From Streptomyces sp. NBC_01353 (GTDB lineage Bacteria > Actinomycetota > Actinomycetes > Streptomycetales > Streptomycetaceae): 64,000 bases of DNA. Below are positions 57,157 to 64,000 of this stretch, piece after piece. The position numbers and the translations under genes were made by a program. Within the stretch, counting starts at the first letter, position 1. The number at the start of each line of letters is the position of its first letter. The stretch is from the NCBI RefSeq assembly GCF_036237275.1, contig NZ_CP108352.1:496001-560000 (forward strand), in the 5' to 3' direction. A model generated the notes under the pieces. That model had not been told where the DNA came from, did not search any database, and was given only the letters and a program-made list of their open reading frames with translations.

Positions 57157-57654
57157 ATGACCAAGTTGCTGCTGTCCATACACGTACTCGCGGCGATTCT
57201 GGCGGTCGGACCGATCGCCGTGGCCGCCTCGATGTTCCCGCGATACGCACGGCAGGCCGCGCCCGGGGCCACGGACGTGGCCGGGGATACCGCCGACGGA
57301 CGGACTCGCGCCTCTTCCGTCGCCGCGGTCCTGCACCGGATCTGCCGCGGCTACGCCGTCGCCGGTGTCGCCGTTCCGGTCTTCGGACTCGCGACCGCCA
57401 TCCAGCTCGGCGTGCTCACCGACGTCTGGCTGATCTCGTCGCTCGTGCTGACGGCGGCGGCCGCGGCCGTCCTGGTGCTCGCGATCCTGCCCCGACAGCA
57501 ACGAATGCTCGCGGGCGGATCGGACCTGACCGACGGCGGCGCGCCGCAGGCGCTCGCGGCGCGACTGGCCATGCTCACGGGGGTCTTCAACCTCCTCTGG
57601 GCGATCGTCGTCGTCCTCATGATCGTCCGGCCCGGCTCGACCACGGGAGCGTGA
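57157..57654 (+). CDS. Small membrane protein (DUF2269-like, tentative)
   Basis: A 165-residue protein with four predicted spans: LLLSIHVLAAILAVGPIAVA, the region YAVAGVAVPVFGLA, LISSLVLTAAAAAVLVLAIL, and MLTGVFNLLWAIVVVLMIV. The arrangement resembles DUF2269-type integral membrane proteins. ATG at 57157 follows GGAGGG with 6-base spacing. It is divergent from the PadR gene and likely under its control. Its stop overlaps the next start (GTGA). Confidence 0.75.
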   Translation: MTKLLLSIHVLAAILAVGPIAVAASMFPRYARQAAPGATDVAGDTADGRTRASSVAAVLHRICRGYAVAGVAVPVFGLATAIQLGVLTDVWLISSLVLTAAAAAVLVLAILPRQQRMLAGGSDLTDGGAPQALAARLAMLTGVFNLLWAIVVVLMIVRPGSTTGA

Positions 57655-57911
57655 CGACCGTGCGTACTCTCCACATCGCCGCCGGCGTCGAGGCGTTCTC
57701 CCTCGTGGCCCTGCTGGCCAACCTGCTCACCACGCACACGCCCGCCGTATCGAGCCTCGTCGGGCCGCTCCACGGCACCGCTTACCTCGTCGTCATCGCG
57801 GCCACCTGGCAGGTCTCCAACGCCACCATGTCAGGCACCCGTTGGGCCGCCGTCGTCCCCGGGGTGGGCGGGCTGCTCGCTCTGCGGCGGATGCGGAGCG
57901 AGGGGGCGTAA
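57651..57911 (+). CDS. Small membrane protein (DUF3817-like, tentative)
   Basis: An 86-residue protein with three hydrophobic stretches (HIAAGVEAFSLVALLANLL; GPLHGTAYLVVIAATW; AAVVPGVGGLLAL). The layout and the His-containing first and second helices resemble DUF3817. GTG at 57651 overlaps the stop of the preceding membrane protein (GTGA), so the two are coupled. Function unknown; possibly partner subunits of one membrane complex. Confidence 0.75.
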   Translation: MTTVRTLHIAAGVEAFSLVALLANLLTTHTPAVSSLVGPLHGTAYLVVIAATWQVSNATMSGTRWAAVVPGVGGLLALRRMRSEGA

Positions 57912-58056
57912 GGCCGTCGGATGTCGCCGGTGGGCATGGGCGGCGCCTCATGGTACTGAAGACCTGGTGTCCCGAACTGCCCATCGAGGACGGCCCGTTC
58001 CACTGCTACCGCATCGCACCGGCACACCGACTCCCGGCCCGAGACCTCTCGACGCC

Positions 58057-58719
58057 TCAGACGTCGGCGATCAGTGCGTACCGCTCGTCGTCCACCCGCT
58101 TGCCCCACAGGTCGCTGTCTCCCTCACCGTCCAGCGGCACCACGCGCAGACGGGAGACGAGGGGGCGGACGGCCCCTGCCAGGCCCTCAGCACCGATCCC
58201 GCCGTGCCACGGCAGCGATTCGGCTCCGGCCACGTACGGGATCCCGCTCTGGCCCGACTCCCTCCAGCGGCCCTCGACCAGGACCAGCCGACCTCCCGGT
58301 CGCAGGCGGCCGACCCAGTCACGCAGTGCGGCCCCCGGATCGGGGAGCGTCCAGAGCAGGTGCCGGGACAACGCGACATCGAAGCGTTGATCCCCGGTCG
58401 GCGGCGCCATCGCGTCGCCGGCCAGAAAGCATCCCGAGAGGTGGGCGGCCTCGAGCTTCGCGCGCGCCTGTTCCACCATCTTCGGCGCCAGGTCGACGCC
58501 GGTCACCCGATGCCCCGCCTCGGCCAGCAGCAACGAGAGCGATCCTGTGCCGCAGCCGATGTCGAGGACGTCGAGCGGGCCGGACGGTACCCAGTCACGC
58601 AGGTGCCGGGCCCAGGCGGCACGGGTGCGGGCGGCCCGTAGGCCGTGGTCCGGTTCGTCGTCGAAGGCCGCGGCGGCGGCATCCCAGTAGGCGGCGATCG
58701 ATGCGGTGCGTTCGGTCAT
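58057..58719 (-). CDS. Class I SAM-dependent methyltransferase
   Basis: A 220-residue methyltransferase with the Rossmann SAM motif VLDIGCGTGSLSLLLAEAG (motif I), the acidic ribose-binding GVDLAPKMVEQA (motif II), and the motif IV/post region DVALSRHLLWTLPD. It belongs to the UbiE/Methyltransf_11 group; substrate unknown. The start ATG at 58719 is the natural family N-terminus (MTERTASIAAYWDAAAAAF). Transcribed away from the SGNH gene, sharing with it a promoter region that includes a TATTCAACGAGTTGAATA palindrome. Confidence 0.9.
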   Translation of the reverse strand: MTERTASIAAYWDAAAAAFDDEPDHGLRAARTRAAWARHLRDWVPSGPLDVLDIGCGTGSLSLLLAEAGHRVTGVDLAPKMVEQARAKLEAAHLSGCFLAGDAMAPPTGDQRFDVALSRHLLWTLPDPGAALRDWVGRLRPGGRLVLVEGRWRESGQSGIPYVAGAESLPWHGGIGAEGLAGAVRPLVSRLRVVPLDGEGDSDLWGKRVDDERYALIADV

Positions 58720-58780
58720 CTCGCGATCTTCGCACCTGCCACTGACACACCGTCCGGTGCCGAGCCACTCCCTCACGCTA

Positions 58781-58798
58781 TATTCAACGAGTTGAATA
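58781..58798. promoter_or_regulatory. TTCAAC-type palindromic operator
   Basis: TATTCAACGAGTTGAATA is a 7-bp perfect inverted repeat around CGAG. A third half-site GTTGAATAC lies 8 bases downstream. It sits between the divergent methyltransferase and SGNH genes and is typical in form of a MarR/TetR-type operator. No matching regulator gene is adjacent. Confidence 0.6.
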
Positions 58799-58865
58799 AC
58801 AGATGTGTTGAATACATTGCAGCGTGTCGGCCAGGACACGAGGCTCACGGAGGAGCGAAGCGCCC

Positions 58866-59657
58866 ATGCACAACGGTCCGTACACGCGTTACGTCGCGCT
58901 GGGCGACAGTCAGACCGAAGGTCTCGGGGACGGCGACGACGCCACCGGGCTGCGTGGCTGCGCCGATCGGCTCGCGGAGTTGATCGCCGACACCAGCCCC
59001 GGGCTGGCCTACGCCAACCTGGCCGTTCGGGGGAAGCTGGCCGGGCAGGTGCGGGCCGAGCAGCTCGGGCCGGCTCTGGCGCTGCGTCCCGATGTGGCCA
59101 CCGTGGTCGCGGGGATGAACGACCTGCTCCGGCCCCGCTTCGATGCCGACCAGGTGGCGGATCATCTGGAGGCGATGTTCGCCGAACTCACCGGCCAGGG
59201 CGCGAGGGTGGCCACCGTGACGTTCCCGGACGCTGCGCGGATCATCCCGCTCGCACGGCCGCTCACCGCCCGAGTCACCGCTCTGAACGCGCGGATCCGG
59301 GAGGCGGCCGGTCGGCACGGCGTCGCGGTGGCCGAGACCTACCCTCATCCCGTCGTCACGGACTCCCGCCTGTGGAGTCCGGACCGGCTGCATGCCAGTC
59401 CGCTGGGTCACGAGCGCATCGCCGCTGCGGTCGCCGACGCCCTGGGCCTGCCCGACAGCAGCGACGCATGGACCCACCCGCTCCCGCCGCATCCGGGCCC
59501 GCCGCTGTCCGGAGCGCGAGCTGCGCTCGACGAGTTGCGGTGGGTCTCGGCCTTCCTGGGCCCGTGGATCGGCCGACGTCTGCGCGGCCGCTCCTCGGGG
59601 GAAGGCCGGACGGCCAAGCGCCCCGAGCCGACGCCGGTCCGGTCCTCGGTGGCGTGA
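58866..59657 (+). CDS. SGNH/GDSL hydrolase
   Basis: A 263-residue SGNH esterase. Block I is YVALGDSQTEG with the catalytic Ser; block III GMNDLLRP supplies the Asn; block V is DRLHASPLGH with the Asp/His pair. No signal peptide. Acts as a cytoplasmic esterase or lipase on short acyl esters; the substrate is unknown. ATG follows GGAGGAGCG, spacing about 9. A palindromic operator lies 70 bases upstream. The C-terminal 40 residues are Arg-rich and look unstructured. Confidence 0.9.
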   Translation: MHNGPYTRYVALGDSQTEGLGDGDDATGLRGCADRLAELIADTSPGLAYANLAVRGKLAGQVRAEQLGPALALRPDVATVVAGMNDLLRPRFDADQVADHLEAMFAELTGQGARVATVTFPDAARIIPLARPLTARVTALNARIREAAGRHGVAVAETYPHPVVTDSRLWSPDRLHASPLGHERIAAAVADALGLPDSSDAWTHPLPPHPGPPLSGARAALDELRWVSAFLGPWIGRRLRGRSSGEGRTAKRPEPTPVRSSVA

Positions 59658-59676
59658 CGCTGCCCCTGATGCGAAG

Positions 59677-59704
59677 CGTCCGGCCGTCGAAGGACGGCCG
59701 GACG
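59677..59704. terminator. Bidirectional terminator
   Basis: Perfect 12-bp inverted repeat CGTCCGGCCGTC (59677-59688) and GACGGCCGGACG (59693-59704) with a GAAG tetraloop, between the converging SGNH and DUF5997-like genes. Confidence 0.9.
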
Positions 59705-59740
59705 GCTCACTGCTCGGCGGGGAAGCCGTACGGCCTCGGG

Positions 59741-60145
59741 TCAGGAGTCCGAGCGGTCGGCCTTCGCGGCCTTCTCGGCCTGCATCTCCTTGATCCGGAC
59801 CGCTTCCTTGCGGACCTCGGCCTGGGTGGCGCGCTCCTTCTGCAGCCACTCCGGGTCTTCCTTCTTCAGCTCCTCGATCTGCTCGGTCGTGAGGGCGTCG
59901 GTGATGCCGCCCCGAGCGAGGCCGGAGATGGAGATGCCGAGCTTGGCCGCGATCACCGGCCGGGGGTGCGGTCCGTTGCGGCGCAGTTCGCGGAGCCACT
60001 CGGGCGGATCGGTCTGCAGGGCGTTCAGCTCGGTGCGCGAGACGACACCCTCCCGGAACTCGGCGGGGGTGGCCTCGAGGTGCACACCCAGCTTCTTCGC
60101 CGCTGTCGCGGGCTTCATCGTCTGGGCGGTCTGGTGCGACGTCAT
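59741..60145 (-). CDS. DUF5997-like protein, partner of the LysR-sensor protein
   Basis: A 134-residue soluble protein resembling DUF5997. The segment VIAAKLGISISGLARGGI has helix-turn-helix character, and a helical C-terminus rich in Lys/Glu/Ala follows. Encoded divergently from, and 58 bases away from, a LysR substrate-binding-domain protein that lacks a DNA-binding domain. This conserved gene pairing suggests DUF5997 may supply or regulate DNA binding for that sensor (inference). Confidence 0.78.
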   Translation of the reverse strand: MTSHQTAQTMKPATAAKKLGVHLEATPAEFREGVVSRTELNALQTDPPEWLRELRRNGPHPRPVIAAKLGISISGLARGGITDALTTEQIEELKKEDPEWLQKERATQAEVRKEAVRIKEMQAEKAAKADRSDS

Positions 60146-60203
60146 GGTGTCAAGGGTATCGAGCGTGTGAGCTACCTCTGACCACGACCGGTAACCTGGC
60201 GGG

Positions 60204-60989
60204 GTGACTGGCCAGGAAGTATCCCCCTCGTTCCGGCTCGCCTACGTCCCGGGAGTGACGCCCACGAAGTGGGTGCGGATCTGGAACGAGCGGCTGCCCG
60301 ACGTTCCGCTGACTCTCGTCCAGGCGGAGCCCGCCGATGCCTGCGCCCTGCTGCGGGACGGTGGCGCGGACGCGGGTCTGGTGCGGCTGCCGGTCGACGG
60401 TACGGACCTCAGCGCCATCCCCCTCTATGCCGAGACGACCGTCGTGGTGATCCCCAAGGACCACGTCGTGGCGGCGGTGGACGAGGTGTCCCCCGACGAT
60501 CTGGCCGAGGAGATCGTGCTGCATCCGCTCGACGACACGCTCGACTGGGAGCGTCCGCCGGGGCTGCCGGCGCTCGAGCGCCCCGCCACGACGGCCGACG
60601 CGATCGACCTGGTGGCGGCAGGGGTGGGGCTGCTCGTCGTGCCCCAGTCGCTGGCCCGACTGCACCACCGCAAGGACCTCACCTACCGCCCGGTGTCGGA
60701 CACCCCCGAGTCGCGGGTCGCGCTGTCGTGGCCGCAGGACGAGACGACGGATCTGGTGGAGCAGTTCATCGGGATCGTCCGCGGGCGGACCGTGAACAGC
60801 ACCCGTGGCCGTCCCGCGACCCCGCCGCAGCAGAAGGGCAAGCGTCCGGAGAAGGGCGGCAAGCCGGCGGCCAAGAGCCCTCGGAGCGGTTCCGGCCGCT
60901 CTGGTGCTTCCGGCGGCGCGAAGGGCTCCAAGAGCGCGCCCAAGGGCTCGAAGAACGTCAAGCGCGGCAAGCCGCGCCGGAAGCCGTAA
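60204..60989 (+). CDS. LysR substrate-binding-domain protein without HTH, with basic tail
   Basis: A 261-residue protein. Residues 10-190 form the two-lobed effector domain of LysR regulators (LAYVPGVTPTKWVRIW; DAGLVRLPVD; ETTVVVIPKDHVV; VAAGVGLLVVPQSL). The usual 60-residue winged HTH is missing: the effector domain begins at the start codon. Instead the last 60 residues are very Lys/Arg/Gly/Ser/Pro-rich (KGKRPEKGGKPAAK; KNVKRGKPRRKP), reminiscent of histone H1-like tails, possibly nonspecific DNA binding. Divergent from DUF5997; the pair may act as a split regulator. Confidence 0.85.
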   Translation: MTGQEVSPSFRLAYVPGVTPTKWVRIWNERLPDVPLTLVQAEPADACALLRDGGADAGLVRLPVDGTDLSAIPLYAETTVVVIPKDHVVAAVDEVSPDDLAEEIVLHPLDDTLDWERPPGLPALERPATTADAIDLVAAGVGLLVVPQSLARLHHRKDLTYRPVSDTPESRVALSWPQDETTDLVEQFIGIVRGRTVNSTRGRPATPPQQKGKRPEKGGKPAAKSPRSGSGRSGASGGAKGSKSAPKGSKNVKRGKPRRKP

Positions 60990-61092
60990 CACAGTCTCCA
61001 CCGCTCCGACCAGTGCTCATAGGCGTACACCTATGGCTCCCACGGTGATCCGGTCTTGGACAGGGGCGCGCGCCGGCTGATCTTCTGGCGCC

Positions 61093-62106
61093 ATGAGCGA
61101 CGACACGAACACGGACGCGCAGAACCACCATGGCTTCGCACGGCGGGCGATGCTGCGAGGCGCCGCGCTCGGCGCGGCCTTGCCCCTGCTGCCGGCCGCG
61201 GTCGGCGGCGCGACCGCCGCGGCGGCCCACCCACGCACGGCCCCCGACCCGGGCTCCGCGTCGCTGCGCTGGCTGGGTACGGCCGGCTGGCGGATCGACG
61301 TCGGCAACCGGACGGTGCTCTTCGACCCGTATCTCACCCGCTTCAAGACGGGCCTCTTCGAGGCGGCCTTCGATCCGGCGACGAAGATCAAGGAGACCGA
61401 CACCGGGCTGGTACGGGAGTACGCCGGGAGTCCCGAGCTCATCCTGGTCAGCCACTCCCACTGGGACCACATCGCCGACGTGCCGTACATCGCCAAGGCC
61501 ACCGGCGCGCGTGTCGTGGGAACCGAGACCACGTTCCATCTGCTGGTCGCCTTCGGTGTGGATCCGCTCCAGATCTCCGTGGTCAAGGGCGGTGAGGTGC
61601 TGGACTTCGGCGGCGGCCTCACGGTGGAGGTGGTGGCGAGCCTCCACAGCCGTAACAAGAAGCACGCCTATTTCGCCCCGGGCACTCGCACGGCGCCGCC
61701 CACCACGGTCCCCGAGACCATCTCCGACCTGCCGGAGGGCGACACCCTCGCGTTCCAGGTCACGGCCGGCGCCGGGGGTCCCGCACTGTTCCTCATGGGC
61801 GCCAGCGACTTCTCCGAGCGGGCGGCCGACGGGTTGCGCCCCGACGTGGCGATGGTCGCCGTCCCCTCCAGCTCCGCGACCCACCGCTACGCGCAGCGGT
61901 TGCTGCGCGCACTGGGGTACCCGCCGGTGGTCGTCCCGGTCCACTGGGACAACTTCGAGACGCCGCTGCGCGAGCCTGTGGTCCCCGACCCGGTGATGGA
62001 TCTGACCGGGCTGATCGGCCGGGTGCGCCGGGAGTCGCCGGCGAGTCGTGTCGTCGTCCCCGACTACAGGACCGTCTACGGCGGTGACATGAGGCCACGC
62101 CCCTGA
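61093..62106 (+). CDS. Tat-exported MBL-fold metallohydrolase
   Basis: A 337-residue metallo-beta-lactamase-fold hydrolase with a twin-arginine signal (FARRAMLRGAALGAALPLLPA, then AAAAH). The zinc motif HSHWDH is intact. Downstream strands MGASDFSE and VPVHWDNFETPL carry the further metal-binding residues. It resembles UlaG-like/lactonase MBL proteins (Lactamase_B_3). Probably exported folded with metals already bound. No clear Shine-Dalgarno; TTGGAC 40-45 bases upstream could be a -35 of a short-leader transcript. A strong stem-loop follows. Confidence 0.9.
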   Translation: MSDDTNTDAQNHHGFARRAMLRGAALGAALPLLPAAVGGATAAAAHPRTAPDPGSASLRWLGTAGWRIDVGNRTVLFDPYLTRFKTGLFEAAFDPATKIKETDTGLVREYAGSPELILVSHSHWDHIADVPYIAKATGARVVGTETTFHLLVAFGVDPLQISVVKGGEVLDFGGGLTVEVVASLHSRNKKHAYFAPGTRTAPPTTVPETISDLPEGDTLAFQVTAGAGGPALFLMGASDFSERAADGLRPDVAMVAVPSSSATHRYAQRLLRALGYPPVVVPVHWDNFETPLREPVVPDPVMDLTGLIGRVRRESPASRVVVPDYRTVYGGDMRPRP

Positions 62107-62147
62107 CGAGTCAGGCACGACCGCCCAGTCCTCGACGGAGCGGGAAC

Positions 62148-62182
62148 GCCGTCGCCCCCGGCGGGTGGCCGGGAGCGACGGC
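62148..62182. terminator. Terminator between the MBL gene and the cyclodipeptide cluster
   Basis: 15-base arms GCCGTCGCCCCCGGC (62148-62162) and GCCGGGAGCGACGGC (62168-62182), one mismatch, 5-nt loop. It marks the left border of the cyclodipeptide cluster. Confidence 0.8.
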
Positions 62183-62212
62183 GGTCGGCGTGCGGAGCGG
62201 GTCAGGCGACGG

Positions 62213-63397
62213 TCACCAGGCGACCGGAAGGCGCTCGGGGATGCGCTTCATGAAGCGGGTGCGCCAGACGAGTTGGTCGACCGGAACCGCGAGGTGCAGG
62301 TCGGGCATCCTGTCGAGGAGTACCTCCAGGGCGATCTCGGTGTGCCGCTTGCCGAGGGCCGTGGCCGGGCAGTAGTGACCGCCACCCCCGAACGACAGGT
62401 GCGCCGCGGCGTTGGGTCGGGTGATGTCGACGGTGTGCGGGTCGGGGAAGACGGCCGGGTCGGTGTTGGCCGCCTCGACCAGGACGAGGAGCAGCTCGCC
62501 CTTGCGGACCTCGACGTCGCCGAGGGTGACGTCCTCGAGGGCGAGGCGCGGCAGCCCGTCGGCGATGGAGAGGTTGACGCGCAGCAACTCGTCCACGGCG
62601 GCGGGGATCCGCTCCGGTTCCTTGCGCAGCCGCTCCCAGACGTCGGGGTTCTGGAGCAGCGAGAAGATGGCCATGGTGAGGAAACCCATGGTGGAGATGA
62701 CGCCCGCGCCGAAGAAGGTGACGCCCACCGTGGCGAGCATCTCGTCGGTCAGATGGGCGTAGTCGGGATTCCCGCGCAGGGCGGCGAGTTCGGCCATCAG
62801 TCCCGTGGTCGCCGGGTCGTCCAGGCGCTCGACCATATAGGCGATGTCGCGGTCCCAGTTGAGCCGGGCGCCGGTGACGGGGCAGGCCGAGTTCATGAAC
62901 GCGATGTCCAGGCTGGCGGCGAGGCGCGGCGCGTCGGCCTCGGGTATGCCGAGGATGCGGCAGTGGAGGTTCTCCGCGTACGGGTTGGTGAACCGGCCGC
63001 GGAGGTCGACGGGCGGGCCGTACGCGACGAGTTCGTCGACGAGCTCGGAGGCGTGGCGGCGCATCCACTCGGTGAGGCCGTCGGTCTTGGGGTTGATCGC
63101 CTTGAGGACGGCCTTGCGGAGCCCCGCCCCGGTGATGTTGCCCATGTTGTTGACCACCTCGGGCGGGATGGTCAGCGCGTACTGCCGGGGGACGCCGGGA
63201 GCCGAGGTGTCCTTGAGCGAGAAGCGGGGGTCTTCGAGAACCTGCTTGCACAGCTCGTAGGAGGACACCAGCCAGGCCGGGTCGCCGGCGATGGTGCGGA
63301 CTCGTTTGACCGGCTCGGCGCGCAGGGACTCGATCTCGGTCGGAAGACGGTCGCCGCGGGCGGAGAACGGGAAGTCGGTGAGCGTGTCAGTGGTCAT
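62213..63397 (-). CDS. CYP121-like cytochrome P450 acting on a cyclodipeptide
   Basis: A 394-residue P450 strikingly like M. tuberculosis CYP121A1 (396 aa), which couples the two tyrosines of cyclo(Tyr-Tyr). The I-helix has the CYP121-type [10 protein letters not shown] in place of AGxDTT, the C-terminus VWRTRF...IPERLPV is shared, and the heme loop FGGGGHYCP (Cys343) is intact. The residues aligning with CYP121 Gln385-Arg386, which contact the substrate, are Met-Lys here (RFMKRIP). It starts 11 bases inside the CDPS stop region, so both are cotranscribed. Likely chemistry: radical C-C or C-N coupling of a cyclodipeptide rather than hydroxylation. Confidence 0.93.
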   Translation of the reverse strand: MTTDTLTDFPFSARGDRLPTEIESLRAEPVKRVRTIAGDPAWLVSSYELCKQVLEDPRFSLKDTSAPGVPRQYALTIPPEVVNNMGNITGAGLRKAVLKAINPKTDGLTEWMRRHASELVDELVAYGPPVDLRGRFTNPYAENLHCRILGIPEADAPRLAASLDIAFMNSACPVTGARLNWDRDIAYMVERLDDPATTGLMAELAALRGNPDYAHLTDEMLATVGVTFFGAGVISTMGFLTMAIFSLLQNPDVWERLRKEPERIPAAVDELLRVNLSIADGLPRLALEDVTLGDVEVRKGELLLVLVEAANTDPAVFPDPHTVDITRPNAAAHLSFGGGGHYCPATALGKRHTEIALEVLLDRMPDLHLAVPVDQLVWRTRFMKRIPERLPVAW

Positions 63398-64000
63398 CGT
63401 GGTCTCCGAGGATCGCGCTGACGATGGCGTGGCCCTGGTTGCGGGAGGCGCGCAGTCCGGAGCCCCTGGAGTAGAGGAGTTCGGCCATCGGCAGGAGCTG
63501 GTGGTAGCAGTTGAGGGAGGAGGGGACACCGAGGATCGCGGGGGTGTCCAGGAAGAGCGGTGCCTCGGCGCAGATGTACTGGAGGCAGACCTCGCGCTGG
63601 CGGGCGGTGGGGGTCTGGCCTTCGAGGACCTTGGAGGAGAGGAACGCCGCGACGAGTTTGTCGCAGGTGGCGAGAAACTCCGGGTCGGTGGCGAGCAGGT
63701 CGTCCAGGTGCTTGCGCAGGTGCCGGTAGGCGGGTATGTCGAGGAGCGCGGACATGGGGCGCCCTCGGAGCCGTTCGCCGCCGGGGTCGGTGGCGGCAAC
63801 GGCGTTGTTGACCTTGGCGCGCACGCCGCGGAGGTTCTTGACCGTCTTGCGGCGGGCCTCGTCCGGCGGGTAGCCGAGGGCCTCGTACATGTCTGCGACG
63901 TGCAGGTCGGTGTAGATGAGGTCGACCTGCTCGAAGTTGCGCAGTCCCCAGGTGGCGAGGTCGGCCACGCGCTGGGCGGAGAAGTAGCCGTTTCCGGGGG
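63387..64000 (-). CDS. tRNA-dependent cyclodipeptide synthase (NYH subfamily), 5' end beyond window
   Basis: The visible C-terminal 203 residues are a cyclodipeptide synthase, which joins two aminoacyl-tRNA residues into a diketopiperazine. With AlbC as reference, the catalytic Tyr178, Glu182 and Tyr202 are all present with correct spacing (QYICAE ... SSLNCYHQ), and His after the last Tyr places it in the NYH subfamily. Other family segments: [31 protein letters not shown]. The N-terminus with catalytic Ser37 and part of the substrate pockets lies beyond base 64000. The frame is open to the window edge. The stop overlaps the P450 start by 11 bases. Confidence 0.95.
   Translation of the reverse strand, partial: PGNGYFSAQRVADLATWGLRNFEQVDLIYTDLHVADMYEALGYPPDEARRKTVKNLRGVRAKVNNAVAATDPGGERLRGRPMSALLDIPAYRHLRKHLDDLLATDPEFLATCDKLVAAFLSSKVLEGQTPTARQREVCLQYICAEAPLFLDTPAILGVPSSLNCYHQLLPMAELLYSRGSGLRASRNQGHAIVSAILGDHDDH

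Overview
High-GC actinobacterial chromosome, almost certainly Streptomyces. Third codon positions are strongly G/C biased, GTG starts and ATGA/GTGA stop-start overlaps are common, and the gene families (ECF42 sigma factor with its DGPF partner, PaaX, DUF5988/DUF5990/DUF5997-type proteins, NarL two-component pair, CDPS with a CYP121-like P450) are typical of that genus. I see no tRNA, rRNA, CRISPR array, origin or intact insertion sequence. I recognise about 58 intact or edge-truncated genes, one internally deleted ABC ATPase gene, and four further broken or remnant genes.

Layout. 1-6.2 kb: translationally coupled operon of an unknown protein, a VWA protein, a MoxR AAA+ ATPase and a DUF5682-like protein (YehL/YehP-type chaperone module). 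6.3-12 kb: GS-hydroquinone reductase-like protein, SnoaL-like protein, an IS5-family transposase remnant, an APH-like kinase, a 1-kb stretch without a recognisable gene, and a DGPF protein/ECF42 sigma pair with a matching promoter. 12-18.2 kb: small hypotheticals, a secreted lamin-tail protein, a lone TOPRIM protein, an exported serine hydrolase and a NarL-type two-component system. 18.2-28.1 kb: an aromatic-acid catabolic operon read leftwards: aryl-CoA ligase fused to a thioesterase, flavin monooxygenase fused to an OYE-type reductase, nitrilase, gentisate 1,2-dioxygenase, FAH hydrolase, maleate isomerase, PaaX regulator and a DUF5988-like protein. The likely route is salicylate (or a 2-substituted benzoate) through CoA esters to gentisate, maleylpyruvate, maleate and fumarate.

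28.1-39.4 kb: a hydrolase island with three esterases, two PAP2 proteins (one with both catalytic histidines replaced by Gln), a LacI regulator, an MFS transporter and an exported SurE. A shared GTTACACG motif lies upstream of the LacI gene, one esterase and the transporter. 39.4-45.1 kb: LysR regulator divergent from a PLP decarboxylase, followed by an amino-acid ABC importer whose ATPase has lost its Q-loop/signature segment by an in-frame deletion. 45.2-52 kb: metallo-beta-lactamase-fold and AraC pair, MerR regulator, GH114 lipoprotein, SRPBCC protein, and several decayed genes (frameshifted DUF5990-like gene, a gene with a premature stop, a headless ABC exporter ATPase).

52-62.1 kb: cytochrome P450 plus [3Fe-4S] ferredoxin, a second P450 with an altered I-helix, an ATP-grasp enzyme, a PadR/membrane-protein module, a methyltransferase, an SGNH hydrolase, and a divergent DUF5997/LysR-sensor pair in which the LysR protein has no DNA-binding domain. 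62.2-64 kb: the edge of a cyclodipeptide biosynthetic cluster: a CYP121-like P450 overlapping a cyclodipeptide synthase that runs out of the window. This is the most promising biosynthetic lead.
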